This document shows positions 12,230-22,166 of a stretch of DNA of 64,000 nt, piece by piece. Origin of the DNA: Xylophilus sp. GW821-FHT01B05. GTDB lineage: Bacteria > Pseudomonadota > Gammaproteobacteria > Burkholderiales > Burkholderiaceae_C. The stretch lies in assembly GCA_038961845.1 (NCBI GenBank), contig CP152408.1, positions 4,526,001 through 4,590,000 of the forward strand, in the 5' to 3' direction. A program made the position numbers and the translations under genes. Numbering within the stretch: position 1 is the stretch's first letter; every line of letters starts with the position of its first letter. Under the pieces are notes generated by a model. It saw only the letters and a list, made by a program, of their open reading frames with translations, ran no database searches and was not told the DNA's origin.

Positions 12230-13891
12230 ATGGCCCCCGCTCTGCAGAATATTTCCGAATGCCAGGCACTGGTCATTGACAACAACCTGGTGTCGCGCGG
12301 CATCCTGGTGTCGCAGCTGCGCGAGTACGGCATTGGCAAGGTGACGCAGTGCCACCGCGTGCTGGAGGCACGGGCCCGGCTGGAGCTGACGCAGTTCGAC
12401 TTCGTGCTGTGCGAGCAGCGCTTCGGCGACGACGGCTATTCAGGCCAGGCCTTGCTGGACGACCTGCGGCGCGCACAGTTACTGCCCTTCTCCACCGTCT
12501 TCTTCATGGTGACCGGCGAGGCTTCCTATGCCAGCGTGGCCGAGGCGGCGGAGTCCGCACTCGACGGCTATCTGCTCAAGCCCTTCACCGCTGCTGCGCT
12601 GTTCGAACGGCTGAATGCGGCCCGGCTGCGCAAGGCCCACCTGCAGCCGATCTTCGCCGCCATCGAGGCTCAGGACTTCGACCGCGCCGCACAGCTGTGC
12701 CTGCAGTGCTTCGACAAGCGCGCGCCCTACTGGCTCTATGCGGCGCGCATCGGCACCGAGCTGCTGCTGCGCCTGGGCCGGCACGACGAGGCGCATGCGC
12801 TGTGCAAGGCGGTCATCCGGGCCAAGGCGCTGCCCTGGGCCAAACTGGGCGTGGCGCGGGTTCAGATCGAATCGGGCCAGACGGTCAAAGCCCTCAGCAC
12901 GCTGGAGCGACTGCTGGGCGAGGACAACGGCTTTGCCGACGCCTACGACGTGATGGGTGCCGCACAGGTCGAGCTCGGCCGCTTCGATGAGGCCCTGGAA
13001 ACCTACCGCACCGCGGCCGAACTCACGCCCGACTCGGTGGTGCGGCTGCAGAAGCACGGGATGATGGCCTACTACCTTGGCGACCGGGCCACGGCCGGCC
13101 GCGTGCTGGCCCGTGCCGCGACACTGGGCGCCGGCTCCAAGATGTTTGACCCGCAATCCCTGGTGTTGCTGGCTTTTGCCTCGTTCCAGGACAAGGACCG
13201 CAAGGCGCTGGATCGCTGCATTACAGACTTCCAGCGCCTGCAGGAGCGCCAACCCGAAGACCTGCGGCTGCAGCGCTTCCGCGAGGTGGTGGGTTGCCTG
13301 CAACTGATCCATTCGCGCCAGGTGGGCGCTGCGGTCGCATCCGTGCGCGCTCTGGTAGCCACCATGCGCCGCCCCGACTTCGACTTCGAGGCCGCCTGCA
13401 ACCTCGCAGGCCTGCTGTCCGTGCTGGTCAGCACCTCGGTCGAACTGCCGGACAGCACCGACTGGGTGCGCACCCTGGGCCTGCGCTATGCCAGCTCACG
13501 CGGCCTGGGCGAACTGCTGGCCACCGCCTGCGTGGCCCATGCGCCACATGCGGACTTGCTGCGCCAATGCCACCTGCAGATCAACCAGATGGCCGAAGGC
13601 GCCATGGCCCTGAGCCTGGCCGGTCGGCCGCAGGATGCTGTGCGCAGCCTGCAGCAGGCGGCGCAGGCCACGCTCAACGGCAAGCTCGCCGACCTTGCCC
13701 AGCAAGTCCTGGCCCGGCACCGCGCCCGCATTCCTGACGCGGCGACGCTGCAGGCCGGCATCGCCGAACTGCGCAGCAACTGCGGTACACCGCCGCGCCG
13801 CGCCACACTGACCCAGGACCGCCGGCAGCCAGGCGGCCTGACGCTGCGTGTGGCGACCGAGCTGCCCGCACTGTCACCGGCGGTAGGCTAA
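12230..13891 (+). CDS. TPR response regulator with degenerate receiver (Asp to Glu)
   Basis: About 553 residues. The N-terminal receiver domain (about 10-130) keeps the first-strand acid as D17 N18, Thr95 (FMVTGE) and Lys117 (LLKPF), but the phospho-acceptor is Glu62 (FVLCEQRFGDDG). The remainder is TPR-like helical repeats with no DNA-binding domain, so the output is probably protein contact. The start may instead be the ATG at 12173; neither has a good ribosome binding site. Divergent from folE; its stop overlaps the convergent nudB stop by 4 nt. Confidence 0.85.
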   Translation: MAPALQNISECQALVIDNNLVSRGILVSQLREYGIGKVTQCHRVLEARARLELTQFDFVLCEQRFGDDGYSGQALLDDLRRAQLLPFSTVFFMVTGEASYASVAEAAESALDGYLLKPFTAAALFERLNAARLRKAHLQPIFAAIEAQDFDRAAQLCLQCFDKRAPYWLYAARIGTELLLRLGRHDEAHALCKAVIRAKALPWAKLGVARVQIESGQTVKALSTLERLLGEDNGFADAYDVMGAAQVELGRFDEALETYRTAAELTPDSVVRLQKHGMMAYYLGDRATAGRVLARAATLGAGSKMFDPQSLVLLAFASFQDKDRKALDRCITDFQRLQERQPEDLRLQRFREVVGCLQLIHSRQVGAAVASVRALVATMRRPDFDFEAACNLAGLLSVLVSTSVELPDSTDWVRTLGLRYASSRGLGELLATACVAHAPHADLLRQCHLQINQMAEGAMALSLAGRPQDAVRSLQQAAQATLNGKLADLAQQVLARHRARIPDAATLQAGIAELRSNCGTPPRRATLTQDRRQPGGLTLRVATELPALSPAVG

Positions 13892-14346
13892 GCAAAACGC
13901 GGCAGCATCAGGATCGCCTCCGCATTCGAGGGTGAAAAGCAGCGGTCCGCCGCCGCGCGATAAGGCAGCCACTCAAAATCCGTGTGCTCACGCGGTGCCA
14001 GGCGCACCGGCGTGCCGGCCGGCACGCGCAGGCCAAACAGGTGCTCGGTGTTGTGCGTGACCTCCGGCGCATAGCGGTGGCGCCACTGCGGGTAGATCGG
14101 GTAGACGTTCTCCAGTTGCCAATCGGTTAGCACGCAGCCCGTGCCCAGGGCGGCAATGCCTGTTTCCTCGGCCACCTCGCGGATCGCCGTTTCGCGGAAA
14201 TCCTCCTGCAGATGATCCTTGCTGCCGGTGACCGACTGCCAGTGCTCGCCAGCGTCAGTGCGGCGGATCAGCAGCACGTCCAGAGCGGCGGTATGGATCA
14301 CCACCAGCACGGACTGCGGGAGTTTGAATGGGCGAGGAGCTTGCAT
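13888..14346 (-). CDS. nudB: Dihydroneopterin triphosphate diphosphatase (Nudix)
   Basis: 152 residues. Nudix hydrolase with the box around GSKDHLQEDFRETAIREVAE (ending ETGI; one residue longer between the first Gly and Glu than the canonical box) and the NudB-like WRHRYAPEVTHNTEHLF. Removes pyrophosphate from the folE product in folate synthesis. Start at the Met of MQAPRPFKLP. It follows aspS on the same strand but is separated from it by a terminator-like hairpin, so it may need read-through or its own promoter. Confidence 0.87.
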   Translation of the reverse strand: MQAPRPFKLPQSVLVVIHTAALDVLLIRRTDAGEHWQSVTGSKDHLQEDFRETAIREVAEETGIAALGTGCVLTDWQLENVYPIYPQWRHRYAPEVTHNTEHLFGLRVPAGTPVRLAPREHTDFEWLPYRAAADRCFSPSNAEAILMLPRFA

Positions 14347-14363
14347 AGGCGAGGCAGAGAGCG

Positions 14364-14390
14364 AAAAAAAGGCACCCGAAGGTGCCTTTT
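14364..14390 (-). terminator. Rho-independent terminator after aspS
   Basis: Perfect 6-bp GC-rich stem GGCACC/GGTGCC with a 4-nt loop, extended by A:T pairs (AAAA/TTTT). On the minus strand the stem is followed by seven T residues. It lies 19 nt past the aspS stop and immediately before nudB. The T-run on the other strand is shorter, so it is chiefly oriented to aspS. Confidence 0.85.
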
Positions 14391-14408
14391 CTACAGGACG
14401 GCGCAATA

Positions 14409-16217
14409 TTACGCGGCCGCCACCGGGTTGCGCAGCTTGATGTGCAGCTCGCGCAATTGCTTCTCGTCGACCACGCTCGGCGCCTGGGTCAGCAGGCACT
14501 GGGCACGCTGGGTCTTGGGGAAGGCGATCACGTCGCGGATCGACTCGGCCTTGGTCATCAGGGTGACGATGCGGTCCAGGCCGAAGGCCAGACCACCGTG
14601 CGGCGGCGCGCCGTACTGCAGTGCGTCGAGCAGGAAGCCGAACTTCTCCTGTGCTTCGTCGGGCGTGATCTTGAGCGCGTCGAACACCTTCTTCTGCACG
14701 TCGGCACGGTGGATACGGACCGAGCCGCCACCCATTTCCCAGCCGTTCAGGACCATGTCGTAGCCCTTGGAGATGCATTTGCCCGGATCGGTCACCATCC
14801 AGTCCTCATGGCCGTCCTTGGGGGCGGTGAAGGGGTGGTGCACGGCGTTCCAGCGGTCGGCTTCGTCGTCGTACTCGAACATCGGGAAGTCCACCACCCA
14901 CAGCGGTGCCCAACGGTCTTCGAACAGGCCGTTCTTCTTGCCGAACTCGCTGTGGCCGATCTTGATGCGCAGCGCGCCGATGGCGTCGTTGACGACTTTT
15001 TCCTTGTCGGCACCAAAGAACAGTAGGTCGCCGTCCTGTGCGCCAGTACGCTTGAGGATCTCGGCAATCGCCTTGTCGTGGATGTTCTTCACGATCGGCG
15101 ACTGCAGGCCATCGCGGCCCTTGGCCAGTTCATTGACCTTGATGTAGGCCAGGCCCTTGGCGCCGTAGATCTTGACGAATTCAGTGTAGGCGTCGATTTC
15201 GCCACGGCTCAGGCCGCCGACCTCGCGCGCGCCGCCGGGCACGCGCAGGGCCACCACGCGGCCGCCCTTCATGTTGGCGGCGCCCGAGAAGACCTTGAAG
15301 TCGACATCGCCCATGACATCGGTCAGCTCGGTGAATTCGAGCTTGACGCGCAGGTCCGGCTTGTCGGAACCGAAGCGGTGCGCGGCATCCTGGTAGGTCA
15401 TGATCGGGAATTCGCCCAGATCCACGCCCAACGTGTTCTTGAACACCTTGACGATCATTTCCTGGAACAGCTCGCGGATGTCCTCTTCCGTCAGAAACGA
15501 GGTCTCGATATCGATCTGCGTGAATTCCGGCTGGCGGTCGGCGCGCAGGTCTTCGTCGCGGAAGCACTTGGTGATCTGGTAGTAGCGGTCAAAGCCCGAC
15601 ACCATCAGCAATTGCTTGAACAGCTGGGGCGACTGCGGCAGCGCAAAGAAATGGCCGTCATGCACGCGGCTGGGCACCAGGTAGTCGCGCGCCCCTTCAG
15701 GTGTGCTCTTGGTCAGCATCGGCGTCTCGATGTCGATGAAGCCGTGGCCGTCCAGGAACTTGCGCACCTCCATCGCCACCTTGTAGCGCAGCATGAGGTT
15801 GTTCTGCATGTAGGGGCGGCGCAGGTCCAGCACGCGATGGGTCAGGCGCGTGGTTTCGCTCAGGTTCTCGTCGTCGATCTGGAACGGCGGCGTGACGGAG
15901 GCGTTCAGCACCACCAGCTCATGCGCCAGCACTTCGATCTTGCCGCTCTTCAGGCCATCGTTGACGGTGCCAGCCGGGCGCTCGCGCACGATGCCCTTGA
16001 TCTGCACGCAGAACTCGTTGCGGACTTCTTCGGCGACCTTGAAGGTCTCGGCACGGTCCGGGTCGCACACCACCTGCACATAACCTTCGCGGTCGCGCAG
16101 GTCGATGAAGATGACACCGCCATGGTCGCGGCGGCGGTTCACCCAGCCGCAGAGGGTGACGGTTTGGCCCAGGAGGGCTTCGGTCACAAGACCGCAGTAG
16201 TGGGAGCGCATAGCCAT
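14409..16217 (-). CDS. aspS: Aspartyl-tRNA synthetase
   Basis: 602 residues, the full length of bacterial AspRS. N-terminal OB-fold anticodon-binding domain (about 1-110, [15 protein letters not shown]), class II catalytic core with motif 2 [21 protein letters not shown] insertion domain, and motif 3 around [10 protein letters not shown] near 540. Charges tRNA-Asp. Start at the first of two near-adjacent ATGs (MAM). It lies 33 nt after the DUF502 gene in a conserved fmdB-DUF502-aspS-nudB order. Confidence 0.96.
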   Translation of the reverse strand: MAMRSHYCGLVTEALLGQTVTLCGWVNRRRDHGGVIFIDLRDREGYVQVVCDPDRAETFKVAEEVRNEFCVQIKGIVRERPAGTVNDGLKSGKIEVLAHELVVLNASVTPPFQIDDENLSETTRLTHRVLDLRRPYMQNNLMLRYKVAMEVRKFLDGHGFIDIETPMLTKSTPEGARDYLVPSRVHDGHFFALPQSPQLFKQLLMVSGFDRYYQITKCFRDEDLRADRQPEFTQIDIETSFLTEEDIRELFQEMIVKVFKNTLGVDLGEFPIMTYQDAAHRFGSDKPDLRVKLEFTELTDVMGDVDFKVFSGAANMKGGRVVALRVPGGAREVGGLSRGEIDAYTEFVKIYGAKGLAYIKVNELAKGRDGLQSPIVKNIHDKAIAEILKRTGAQDGDLLFFGADKEKVVNDAIGALRIKIGHSEFGKKNGLFEDRWAPLWVVDFPMFEYDDEADRWNAVHHPFTAPKDGHEDWMVTDPGKCISKGYDMVLNGWEMGGGSVRIHRADVQKKVFDALKITPDEAQEKFGFLLDALQYGAPPHGGLAFGLDRIVTLMTKAESIRDVIAFPKTQRAQCLLTQAPSVVDEKQLRELHIKLRNPVAAA

Positions 16218-16250
16218 AGTGAGATTCCGGCGCCGTCGCGGCGCGTTACG

Positions 16251-16865
16251 TTACTTGGGTTGAGACGGGCCGACAGGCACGACCACGCCCATGGACACGA
16301 TGTACTTGAGCGCGGCATCGACGCTCATGTCCAGTTCGATGCAGTCGCTGCGCCGCAGCATGACGAAATAGCCGCCGGTGGGGTTCGGCGTGGTGGGCAC
16401 ATAGACGCTCAGGAAATCGTCGCGCAGGTAGGTGGCAACATCGCCGCCTGGTGAACCGGTGACAAAGCCCACCGTCCACACGCCCTCGCGCGGCCACTGC
16501 ACCAGCACCGCAGTGCGAAAGGCATTGCCGCTCTCGGAGAACAGCGTGTCCGACACCTGCTTGACGCTGGTGTAGATCGAGCGCACCACCGGGATGCGGC
16601 CAAGCACCGAGTCACCCCAGCGCACCAACTGCTTGCCGACGAAGTTGCTGGTGACAGCACCGACCACCAGCAGGATCAGCAGCGTCAACACCACGCCAAA
16701 ACCGGGAATGTGAAAGCCCAGCAAACGGTCGGGATGCCAGGTGGCCGGCAGGATCAGCAGCGTCTGATCCAGCGTGCCGACGATCCAGTCGAGCACCCAG
16801 ATGGTGATCGCCAGCGGCACGATGACCAGCAGGCCCGCAAACAACCATTTGCGCAAGGCAGTCAT
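16251..16865 (-). CDS. DUF502 membrane protein
   Basis: 204 residues. Two hydrophobic segments in the first half (LFAGLLVIVPLAITIWVLDW and FGVVLTLLILLVVGAVTSNF), then a soluble domain containing RIPVVRSIYTSVKQVSDTLF and PTTPNPTGGYFVMLRRSD, all typical of DUF502. Function is not established. The start is the Met of MTALRKWLF, 10 nt after the FmdB gene stop; a long in-frame upstream extension overlaps that gene and is rejected. Confidence 0.88.
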   Translation of the reverse strand: MTALRKWLFAGLLVIVPLAITIWVLDWIVGTLDQTLLILPATWHPDRLLGFHIPGFGVVLTLLILLVVGAVTSNFVGKQLVRWGDSVLGRIPVVRSIYTSVKQVSDTLFSESGNAFRTAVLVQWPREGVWTVGFVTGSPGGDVATYLRDDFLSVYVPTTPNPTGGYFVMLRRSDCIELDMSVDAALKYIVSMGVVVPVGPSQPK

Positions 16866-16875
16866 CCAGTCCGCC

Positions 16876-17217
16876 TTAGCTGTCGCCGCCGCCGCTGCTG
16901 GGCGCAGGCGCAGGGGTTGCAGCAGCCGCTGGAGCCGCCGCCGGGGCGTCGGCCTTGGGTGCCGCAGCAGCGCCCTCGGGCTTGGCTGCGTCGGCCGGCT
17001 TGTCGCCGCCACTCTTGCCAGCACCGGCCTTGTTGCCGTCGCGGAAGTCGGTCACGTACCAACCCGAGCCCTTGAGCTGAAAACCCGCAGCCGTCACCTG
17101 CTTGCGAAACGTGTCAGCGCCGCAGGACGGGCAGACCGTGAGCGGCGCGTCCGACATCTTCTGCAGTGCATCCTTGCTGAACCCGCAGGACTCGCATTTG
17201 TAGGCGTAAAGGGGCAT
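16876..17217 (-). CDS. FmdB-family zinc ribbon protein
   Basis: 113 residues. The N-terminal zinc ribbon begins MPLYAYKCESCG with the second Cys pair CPSCG, the FmdB/putative regulatory protein signature (four Cys). A disordered Ala/Pro/Lys tail fills the last 50 residues. Possibly binds nucleic acid or protein; no firm function. The start was placed at the Met of MPLYAY, the family's invariant N-terminus. Confidence 0.9.
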   Translation of the reverse strand: MPLYAYKCESCGFSKDALQKMSDAPLTVCPSCGADTFRKQVTAAGFQLKGSGWYVTDFRDGNKAGAGKSGGDKPADAAKPEGAAAAPKADAPAAAPAAAATPAPAPSSGGGDS

Positions 17218-17306
17218 GACAGTGGGGTAAAAACCGAAAATCAATAGTTGGCCGGGCCGGCCAACAAAACCCTCGATTATAGGCGGCGCCCCTATGCCTG
17301 CCGTCG

Positions 17307-18752
17307 TCAGTGCATCCCTTCCACCGGAAGGTGCGGCCGGTGGGCATTGCGCAGCAGTTGCGGCGCCAGCGAACCCGCCAGCATGCCGACCAGGGCCGCC
17401 AGCACGCCCGCCAGTTGGGCCGGGAACACTTCGCCCAAGGGCGTGGCCATCCCGACCACCCAGGCCAGCAGCCCCAAGACGATGGACAGTACCGCCCCCT
17501 GGGTGGTGGCGCGCTTCCAGTACAGGCCAAAAACCAGCGGCACAAAGGCCCCGACCAGAGTGACCTGATAGGCACCAGACACCATCTCATAGATGGGCGT
17601 GCCTTCCATGAAGATGGCGTAGGCCAGCACACAGCAGCTGAAGATCAGCACGGTGATGCGCATGGTGCGCAGGTTCTCGCGGTCCGAGCGGCCGGGGCGG
17701 AACTGGCGCCAGATGTTCTCAGTGAAGGTCACGCTGGGCGCCAGCAAGGTGGCCGAGGCGGTGGACTTGATGGCCGACAGCAGCGCACCGAAAAAGAGCA
17801 CCTGCATCACGAAGGGCATTTTCTGCAGCACCAGCGTGGGCAGCACTTTCTGCGGATCTTCCTTGAGCAACGCCTGGGCCTGCTCCGGCATGATCAGCAG
17901 CGCGCTTGCCACCAGGAACATGGGCACGAAGGCAAACAGGATGTAGCAGACGCCGCCGATCACCGGGCCGCGGGTGGCTGCGTACTCGCCGTTGGCCGAC
18001 ATCACGCGCTGGAACACGTCCTGCTGCGGTATCGAGCCCAGCATCATGGTGATGGCTGCGGCAAAGAAGAAGATGATGTCGTGCAGGCGCGGCTCGGGCC
18101 AGAAGCGGAACAAGTCCCGGCTCATGGCAAATTCCACCACCTTGTCGGCGCCGCCGGCCATGCGGCCGGCAAACACCGCCAGGATCGCCAGGCCGGCGAC
18201 CAGGATGATCATCTGCATGAAATCGGTGATGGCCACCGACCACATGCCGCCAAAGAGCGTGTAAGCCAGGATGGACACCACCCCGATCACCATGCCCAGC
18301 GGTATGGGAATGGCGCCGGCCGACAACACATTGAACACCAGCCCCAGCGCCGTGACCTGGGCCGACACCCAGCCCAGGTAGCTGAGCATGATGATCAGCG
18401 AGCACACCACTTCCACGCCGCGGCCGTAGCGCTCACGGTAGTAGTCGCTGATGGTCAGCAGCGACATGCGGTAGAGCTTGGCGGCAAAGAACACGCCGAC
18501 CAGGATCAGGCAGGTGCCGGCACCAAACGGGTCCTCGATGACGCCATTGAGCCCACCATCAATGAACTTGGCCGGGATGCCCAACACCGTCTCAGACCCG
18601 AACCAGGTAGCAAAGGTGGTGGTGACGATCATCGCCAGCGGCAGATGCCGGCCGGCTACGGCGAAGTCCGCCGTGTTCTTGACGCGCCTGGCAGCCAGCA
18701 GCCCGATGCCGATGGTGACCAGCAGATAGAGAAAAACCAGGCTCAGCAGCAC
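17307..18752 (-). CDS. Sodium:solute symporter family protein
   Basis: About 481 residues and roughly 13 hydrophobic segments, the SSS/LeuT-like fold (FAVAGRHLPLAMIVTTTFAT; TWFGSETVLGIPAK; GGMWSVAITDFMQMIILVAG). Transports an organic solute with Na+; the substrate is not readable. I use a GTG start with AAGGA seven bases upstream; a longer frame with an ATG at 18875 runs into ubiB and is less likely. It sits between ubiB and fmdB, which in related genomes I recall as closer neighbours, so it may be an insertion in the cluster. Confidence 0.87.
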   Translation of the reverse strand: MLLSLVFLYLLVTIGIGLLAARRVKNTADFAVAGRHLPLAMIVTTTFATWFGSETVLGIPAKFIDGGLNGVIEDPFGAGTCLILVGVFFAAKLYRMSLLTISDYYRERYGRGVEVVCSLIIMLSYLGWVSAQVTALGLVFNVLSAGAIPIPLGMVIGVVSILAYTLFGGMWSVAITDFMQMIILVAGLAILAVFAGRMAGGADKVVEFAMSRDLFRFWPEPRLHDIIFFFAAAITMMLGSIPQQDVFQRVMSANGEYAATRGPVIGGVCYILFAFVPMFLVASALLIMPEQAQALLKEDPQKVLPTLVLQKMPFVMQVLFFGALLSAIKSTASATLLAPSVTFTENIWRQFRPGRSDRENLRTMRITVLIFSCCVLAYAIFMEGTPIYEMVSGAYQVTLVGAFVPLVFGLYWKRATTQGAVLSIVLGLLAWVVGMATPLGEVFPAQLAGVLAALVGMLAGSLAPQLLRNAHRPHLPVEGMH

Positions 18753-18810
18753 AACGCGTCCTTGGACAAAAGCGCGGATTATGAAAGGGGCGGCTAAAAG
18801 GAGAAGAGGC

Positions 18811-20382
18811 CTACAGGATCCTGTGCCACGCCAGCAACAGCGTGGCCAGCAAAGCCAATACAAGTACCGTGCCACCCAACACCAGCACCCACAGCAGGCG
18901 GTTGGTGCGCTGCTGGGCGCGCAGCAGCGCCTCCAGGTCCCGCCGCTGGCGCTCGTCCGCCGGGTGGCGGTGCAGGTACTCGTAGAACAGGCGCGGGAGC
19001 TCGGGCAGCATCTTGGCGTAGCGCGGCGCCTGCTCCCTCAGCTGCTTAAAAAGCTTCTTCGGGCCGATCTGGTCGATCATCCATTTCTCAAGAAATGGCT
19101 TGGCCGTACTCCACAAGTCAAGCTCCGGGTCGAGCTGGCGGCCCAGGCCTTCGATGTTGAGCAGCGTCTTCTGCAGCAGCACCAGTTGCGGCTGGATCTC
19201 TACCTGGAAGCGGCGCGAGGTCTGGAACAGGCGCATCAGCACCATGCCCAGCGACAAGTCCTTGAGCGGGCGGTCAAAGTAAGGCTCGCAGACGGCGCGG
19301 ATGGCGGACTCCAGCTCATCCACCCGCGTATCGGGCGGCACCCAGCCAGACTCCACGTGCAACTCAGCCACGCGCTTGTAGTCGCGGCGGAAGAAGGCGG
19401 TGAAGTTCTGCGCCAGGTACTCTTTGTCGAACTCGGTCAGCGTGCCGACAATGCCAAAGTCCAGCAGCACATAGCTGCCGAAGTGCTCAGGCTCCAGGCT
19501 GATCTGGATGTTGCCCGGGTGCATGTCGGCATGGAAGAAGCCGTCGCGAAACACCTGGGTGAAGAAGATGGTGACGCCATCGCGGGCCAGCTTCTTGATG
19601 TCCACCCCGGCCGCGCGCAAGCGCTCGATCTGGTTGATCGGCACGCCCTTCATGCGCTCCATCACCATCACATCGGGATGGCAGAAGTCCCAGAAGATCT
19701 CGGGGATACGCACCAGATCGACATCGGTCATGTTGCGCCGCAACTGAGCAGCGTTGGCCGCCTCGCGGACGAAGTCCAGCTCGTCGTGCAGGTACTTGTT
19801 GAATTCGCCCACCACCTCACGCGGCTTCAGGCGCTTGCCATCGGCCGACAGGCTCTCGACCCAGCGTGCCATCATGGCCATCAGCGACAGGTCTTTCTCA
19901 ATAGCCGGCAGCATGCCCGGGCGGCGCACCTTGACGGCCACCTCGCGCTCGCGGCCTTCGCTGTCGAGCAGCGTGGCGAAATGCACCTGGGCGATCGAGG
20001 CACTGGCCACCGGCACCTGCTCAAAGCTGGTGAAGATCTCGCTGAGCGGCCGGCGGAACGCGCGCTCGATGGTCGCCACGGCTACCTCGGCGGGAAACGG
20101 CGGCACCCGGTCCTGCAGGTGCGCCAGTTCGTCGGCGATGTCGGTAGGCATCAGGTCGCGCCGGGTCGACAGCACCTGGCCGAACTTCACGAAGATCGGC
20201 CCCAGATGCTCCAGCGCCTCACGCAGGCGTTGCCCGCGCGGCACATCAAAGCTGCGGCCGAAGGTGACAACACGGGTCACGCGGCGCAGCCAGGGCTGGC
20301 TGAAGCTCGTCAGGACCAGTTCATCAAGGCCGTGGCGCAAGACCACCCAGAGAATGTAGGCACCCCGGAAAAAGCGCCTCAT
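18811..20382 (-). CDS. ubiB: Ubiquinone biosynthesis atypical kinase UbiB
   Basis: 523 residues. ABC1/ADCK-type kinase-like protein needed for ubiquinone synthesis. It shows the KxGQ motif ([16 protein letters not shown]), a serine-bearing nucleotide loop [12 protein letters not shown], the metal-binding DFG-like LLDFGIVG, and a hydrophobic C-terminal pair ([20 protein letters not shown]) that anchors it in the membrane. Its ATG overlaps the ubiJ stop (ATGA), so translation is coupled. Confidence 0.95.
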   Translation of the reverse strand: MRRFFRGAYILWVVLRHGLDELVLTSFSQPWLRRVTRVVTFGRSFDVPRGQRLREALEHLGPIFVKFGQVLSTRRDLMPTDIADELAHLQDRVPPFPAEVAVATIERAFRRPLSEIFTSFEQVPVASASIAQVHFATLLDSEGREREVAVKVRRPGMLPAIEKDLSLMAMMARWVESLSADGKRLKPREVVGEFNKYLHDELDFVREAANAAQLRRNMTDVDLVRIPEIFWDFCHPDVMVMERMKGVPINQIERLRAAGVDIKKLARDGVTIFFTQVFRDGFFHADMHPGNIQISLEPEHFGSYVLLDFGIVGTLTEFDKEYLAQNFTAFFRRDYKRVAELHVESGWVPPDTRVDELESAIRAVCEPYFDRPLKDLSLGMVLMRLFQTSRRFQVEIQPQLVLLQKTLLNIEGLGRQLDPELDLWSTAKPFLEKWMIDQIGPKKLFKQLREQAPRYAKMLPELPRLFYEYLHRHPADERQRRDLEALLRAQQRTNRLLWVLVLGGTVLVLALLATLLLAWHRIL

Positions 20383-20942
20383 GGTGCGGGCGGAGCTCCA
20401 TCCGCCGGAGCACTGTCGCCACGGCGCTTGGCGACGAACTGCCGCAACGCCCCACCGGCCTGGCGCACCAGGCGCATGACGTTGTGGGCGGGCGCATCAC
20501 CGATCACGCGCGCCAGGTCTTCCTCGATGTCCCAGCGCAGGTTGTCCGCCAGCCAGTTGATTTCGGCGGCGAGCTGTACATCGCCTTCGATGCGCACGGC
20601 CGGCTTCTCGCTGCGCAATGCCGCCTGCGCCAAAGTGAAGGGGGAGTCGTCAGTAACGGTCAGGGTGAGGTCGGGCACCGCGCCATCGGGCGCCCGATCC
20701 AGCAGGCCAGCCGGAGTGAACGACAGGCGCAGGGTGAAGCGGCGCCATTGGACCAGCGCCACGCGGCCCTTCTGGCGCGCCAGGCGCGCCATGGCCTCGG
20801 GCTCTTGTTGCAGTACGTGGTTGAGGAACAGCACGGCGCGGTGCTGGACCTCATCCACCAGCCACGAGGGCGGCTGCAGATTTGCGCCGATCCGCTGGAC
20901 GAATCCATCCAAAAACGAAAAAGGGGACTGTGGTGTAGCCAT
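20379..20942 (-). CDS. ubiJ: Ubiquinone biosynthesis accessory factor UbiJ (SCP2-like)
   Basis: 187 residues with an SCP2 lipid-binding domain (about 30-140; [20 protein letters not shown]) followed by a C-terminal helix. UbiJ binds ubiquinone intermediates in the soluble Ubi complex. Directly upstream of and coupled to ubiB, the standard position. A family B repeat separates it from the Tim44-like gene. Confidence 0.87.
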   Translation of the reverse strand: MATPQSPFSFLDGFVQRIGANLQPPSWLVDEVQHRAVLFLNHVLQQEPEAMARLARQKGRVALVQWRRFTLRLSFTPAGLLDRAPDGAVPDLTLTVTDDSPFTLAQAALRSEKPAVRIEGDVQLAAEINWLADNLRWDIEEDLARVIGDAPAHNVMRLVRQAGGALRQFVAKRRGDSAPADGAPPAP

Positions 20943-20962
20943 AGTCCCCGATTATGAAGCCC

Positions 20963-21075
20963 ACCCCAGGCCTCGCGCACTGCGTGTCGCTGCGCCAACC
21001 CCCTTCGAGGGGGCGACACCGGCGGACCGGCAAAGCCGGATCCGCGGTGTCCTTGGGCTGGGCGAGCTTCGCTCG
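20963..21075. repeat. Dispersed element, family B, copy 1
   Basis: About 110 bp filling the ubiJ/Tim44 gap. It carries the words CGCACTGCGTGTCGCTGCG, a CCCCTTCGAGGGGG hairpin, GCGACACC, CGGACCGGCAAAGCCGGAT and CCGCGGTGT in the same order as copies at 34588 and 36085, and ends with a GAGCTTCGCTC hairpin. No coding signal. Confidence 0.8.
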
Positions 21076-21076
21076 C

Positions 21077-22114
21077 CTACTGCAGTGCCTGGACGCCAGC
21101 GACCAGCCAGCCGGAGCTGCCGCTCTTGGGCTTGCTCATGTTCCACACTTCGCGGAACGGGCTTGGGCCGGCCGAGGGTTCTTCGCGGATCATGCCGGAG
21201 AACTCTACGCTGGCCAGGTAGCCATCGCTCACTTCTTCGATGCCCAGCAGTTGGGCTTCGAGCATCACGACATCGGTCTTGTTGGTCGCGCCGCCGATGT
21301 GCTGCTCGCGATCCGCCAACTGGGTGCGGATCTCGCTCAGCATGCTGTCGGTCATCATGGAGCGCAGCGAGCTGATGTCGGAGCGGTCCCAGGCGTCTTG
21401 CAGCGTGACGAAGTTGCGCTTGGCGGCCGTCAGGAAGCCATCGGCATCGAAACCGGCCGGCACCCCCCAGGACTGCGAACCGCTGAGTGCAGAAGCCGAA
21501 GCCGCTGCGCCACCCAAGGCCGAGCCGATCATGGAGCCAGACTCGGCACCCGCCGGGCGGGCGTCGAAGGCCGTTGCCTGGTTTTCCCAGGGGCGGGCCG
21601 AGGCGTCGTTGCCGATCTTGGCCGGGTTGTACTGGCGCGGTGCGTCAGGCACCGGTGCCGGGCCCGCAGTTGCGCCCTGGAAGGCGAAGGGCGATGCACC
21701 ACCACCATTGCCCTGCCCCTGGCTGTTGCGACGCGCACGCATCACCATGCCGACCACACCCATCACCACCAGGCCCAGCAGCAGGAACATCAGCACCTGA
21801 CCGAAAGCGCCGCCCAGGCCGAGCGAGTGCGCGAGCCAGGCCAGGCCCAGGCCTGCGGCCAAACCGCCCAGCATGCCAGCCCAGGGCTTGCGCGGGGCCG
21901 CGGCGGCCGCGCCTGCGCCAGCGGGGGCTGCCGGTGCAGCCTGCGACGGCGCCGCATTCTGGGTACCTGCCGGCGGTGTGCGCACGGCTTCACGCTGCGT
22001 CACGTTGCTGGACTGGCGCCCCACCGAGCTGCCGCCCCCCATGCGACGCGCTTCTGCGTCGAAACTGCCCAGCAGCAACGCGGCTACCAGCACAGCTGAC
22101 CAAATTTTCACCAT
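21077..22114 (-). CDS. Tim44-like domain protein
   Basis: 345 residues. A signal or anchor segment at the N-terminus (KIWSAVLVAALLLGSFDAEA), a Gly/Ser and Ala/Pro-rich linker, one or two further hydrophobic segments (LMFLLLGLVVMGVVGMVMRA), and a C-terminal Tim44 domain (about 210-345; FLTAAKRNFVTLQDAWDRSD). The start has AAGGAGA six bases upstream. It lies between ubiE and ubiJ, a conserved Burkholderiales order; a role near the ubiquinone genes is inferred from context only. Confidence 0.87.
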   Translation of the reverse strand: MVKIWSAVLVAALLLGSFDAEARRMGGGSSVGRQSSNVTQREAVRTPPAGTQNAAPSQAAPAAPAGAGAAAAAPRKPWAGMLGGLAAGLGLAWLAHSLGLGGAFGQVLMFLLLGLVVMGVVGMVMRARRNSQGQGNGGGASPFAFQGATAGPAPVPDAPRQYNPAKIGNDASARPWENQATAFDARPAGAESGSMIGSALGGAAASASALSGSQSWGVPAGFDADGFLTAAKRNFVTLQDAWDRSDISSLRSMMTDSMLSEIRTQLADREQHIGGATNKTDVVMLEAQLLGIEEVSDGYLASVEFSGMIREEPSAGPSPFREVWNMSKPKSGSSGWLVAGVQALQ

Positions 22115-22166
22115 ATTGCTCTCCTTGTTATGGGATACATGCCAATGCCGTGCGCCTGCGCGCGGC

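Noticed and set aside
11387..12355. 322-codon version of FolE
   Set aside because: The 84 extra N-terminal codons have no FolE similarity and overlap the divergent regulator gene.
18781..21375. 864-codon plus-strand frame opposite ubiB/ubiJ
   Set aside because: Antisense shadow of ubiB and ubiJ running through a family B repeat.
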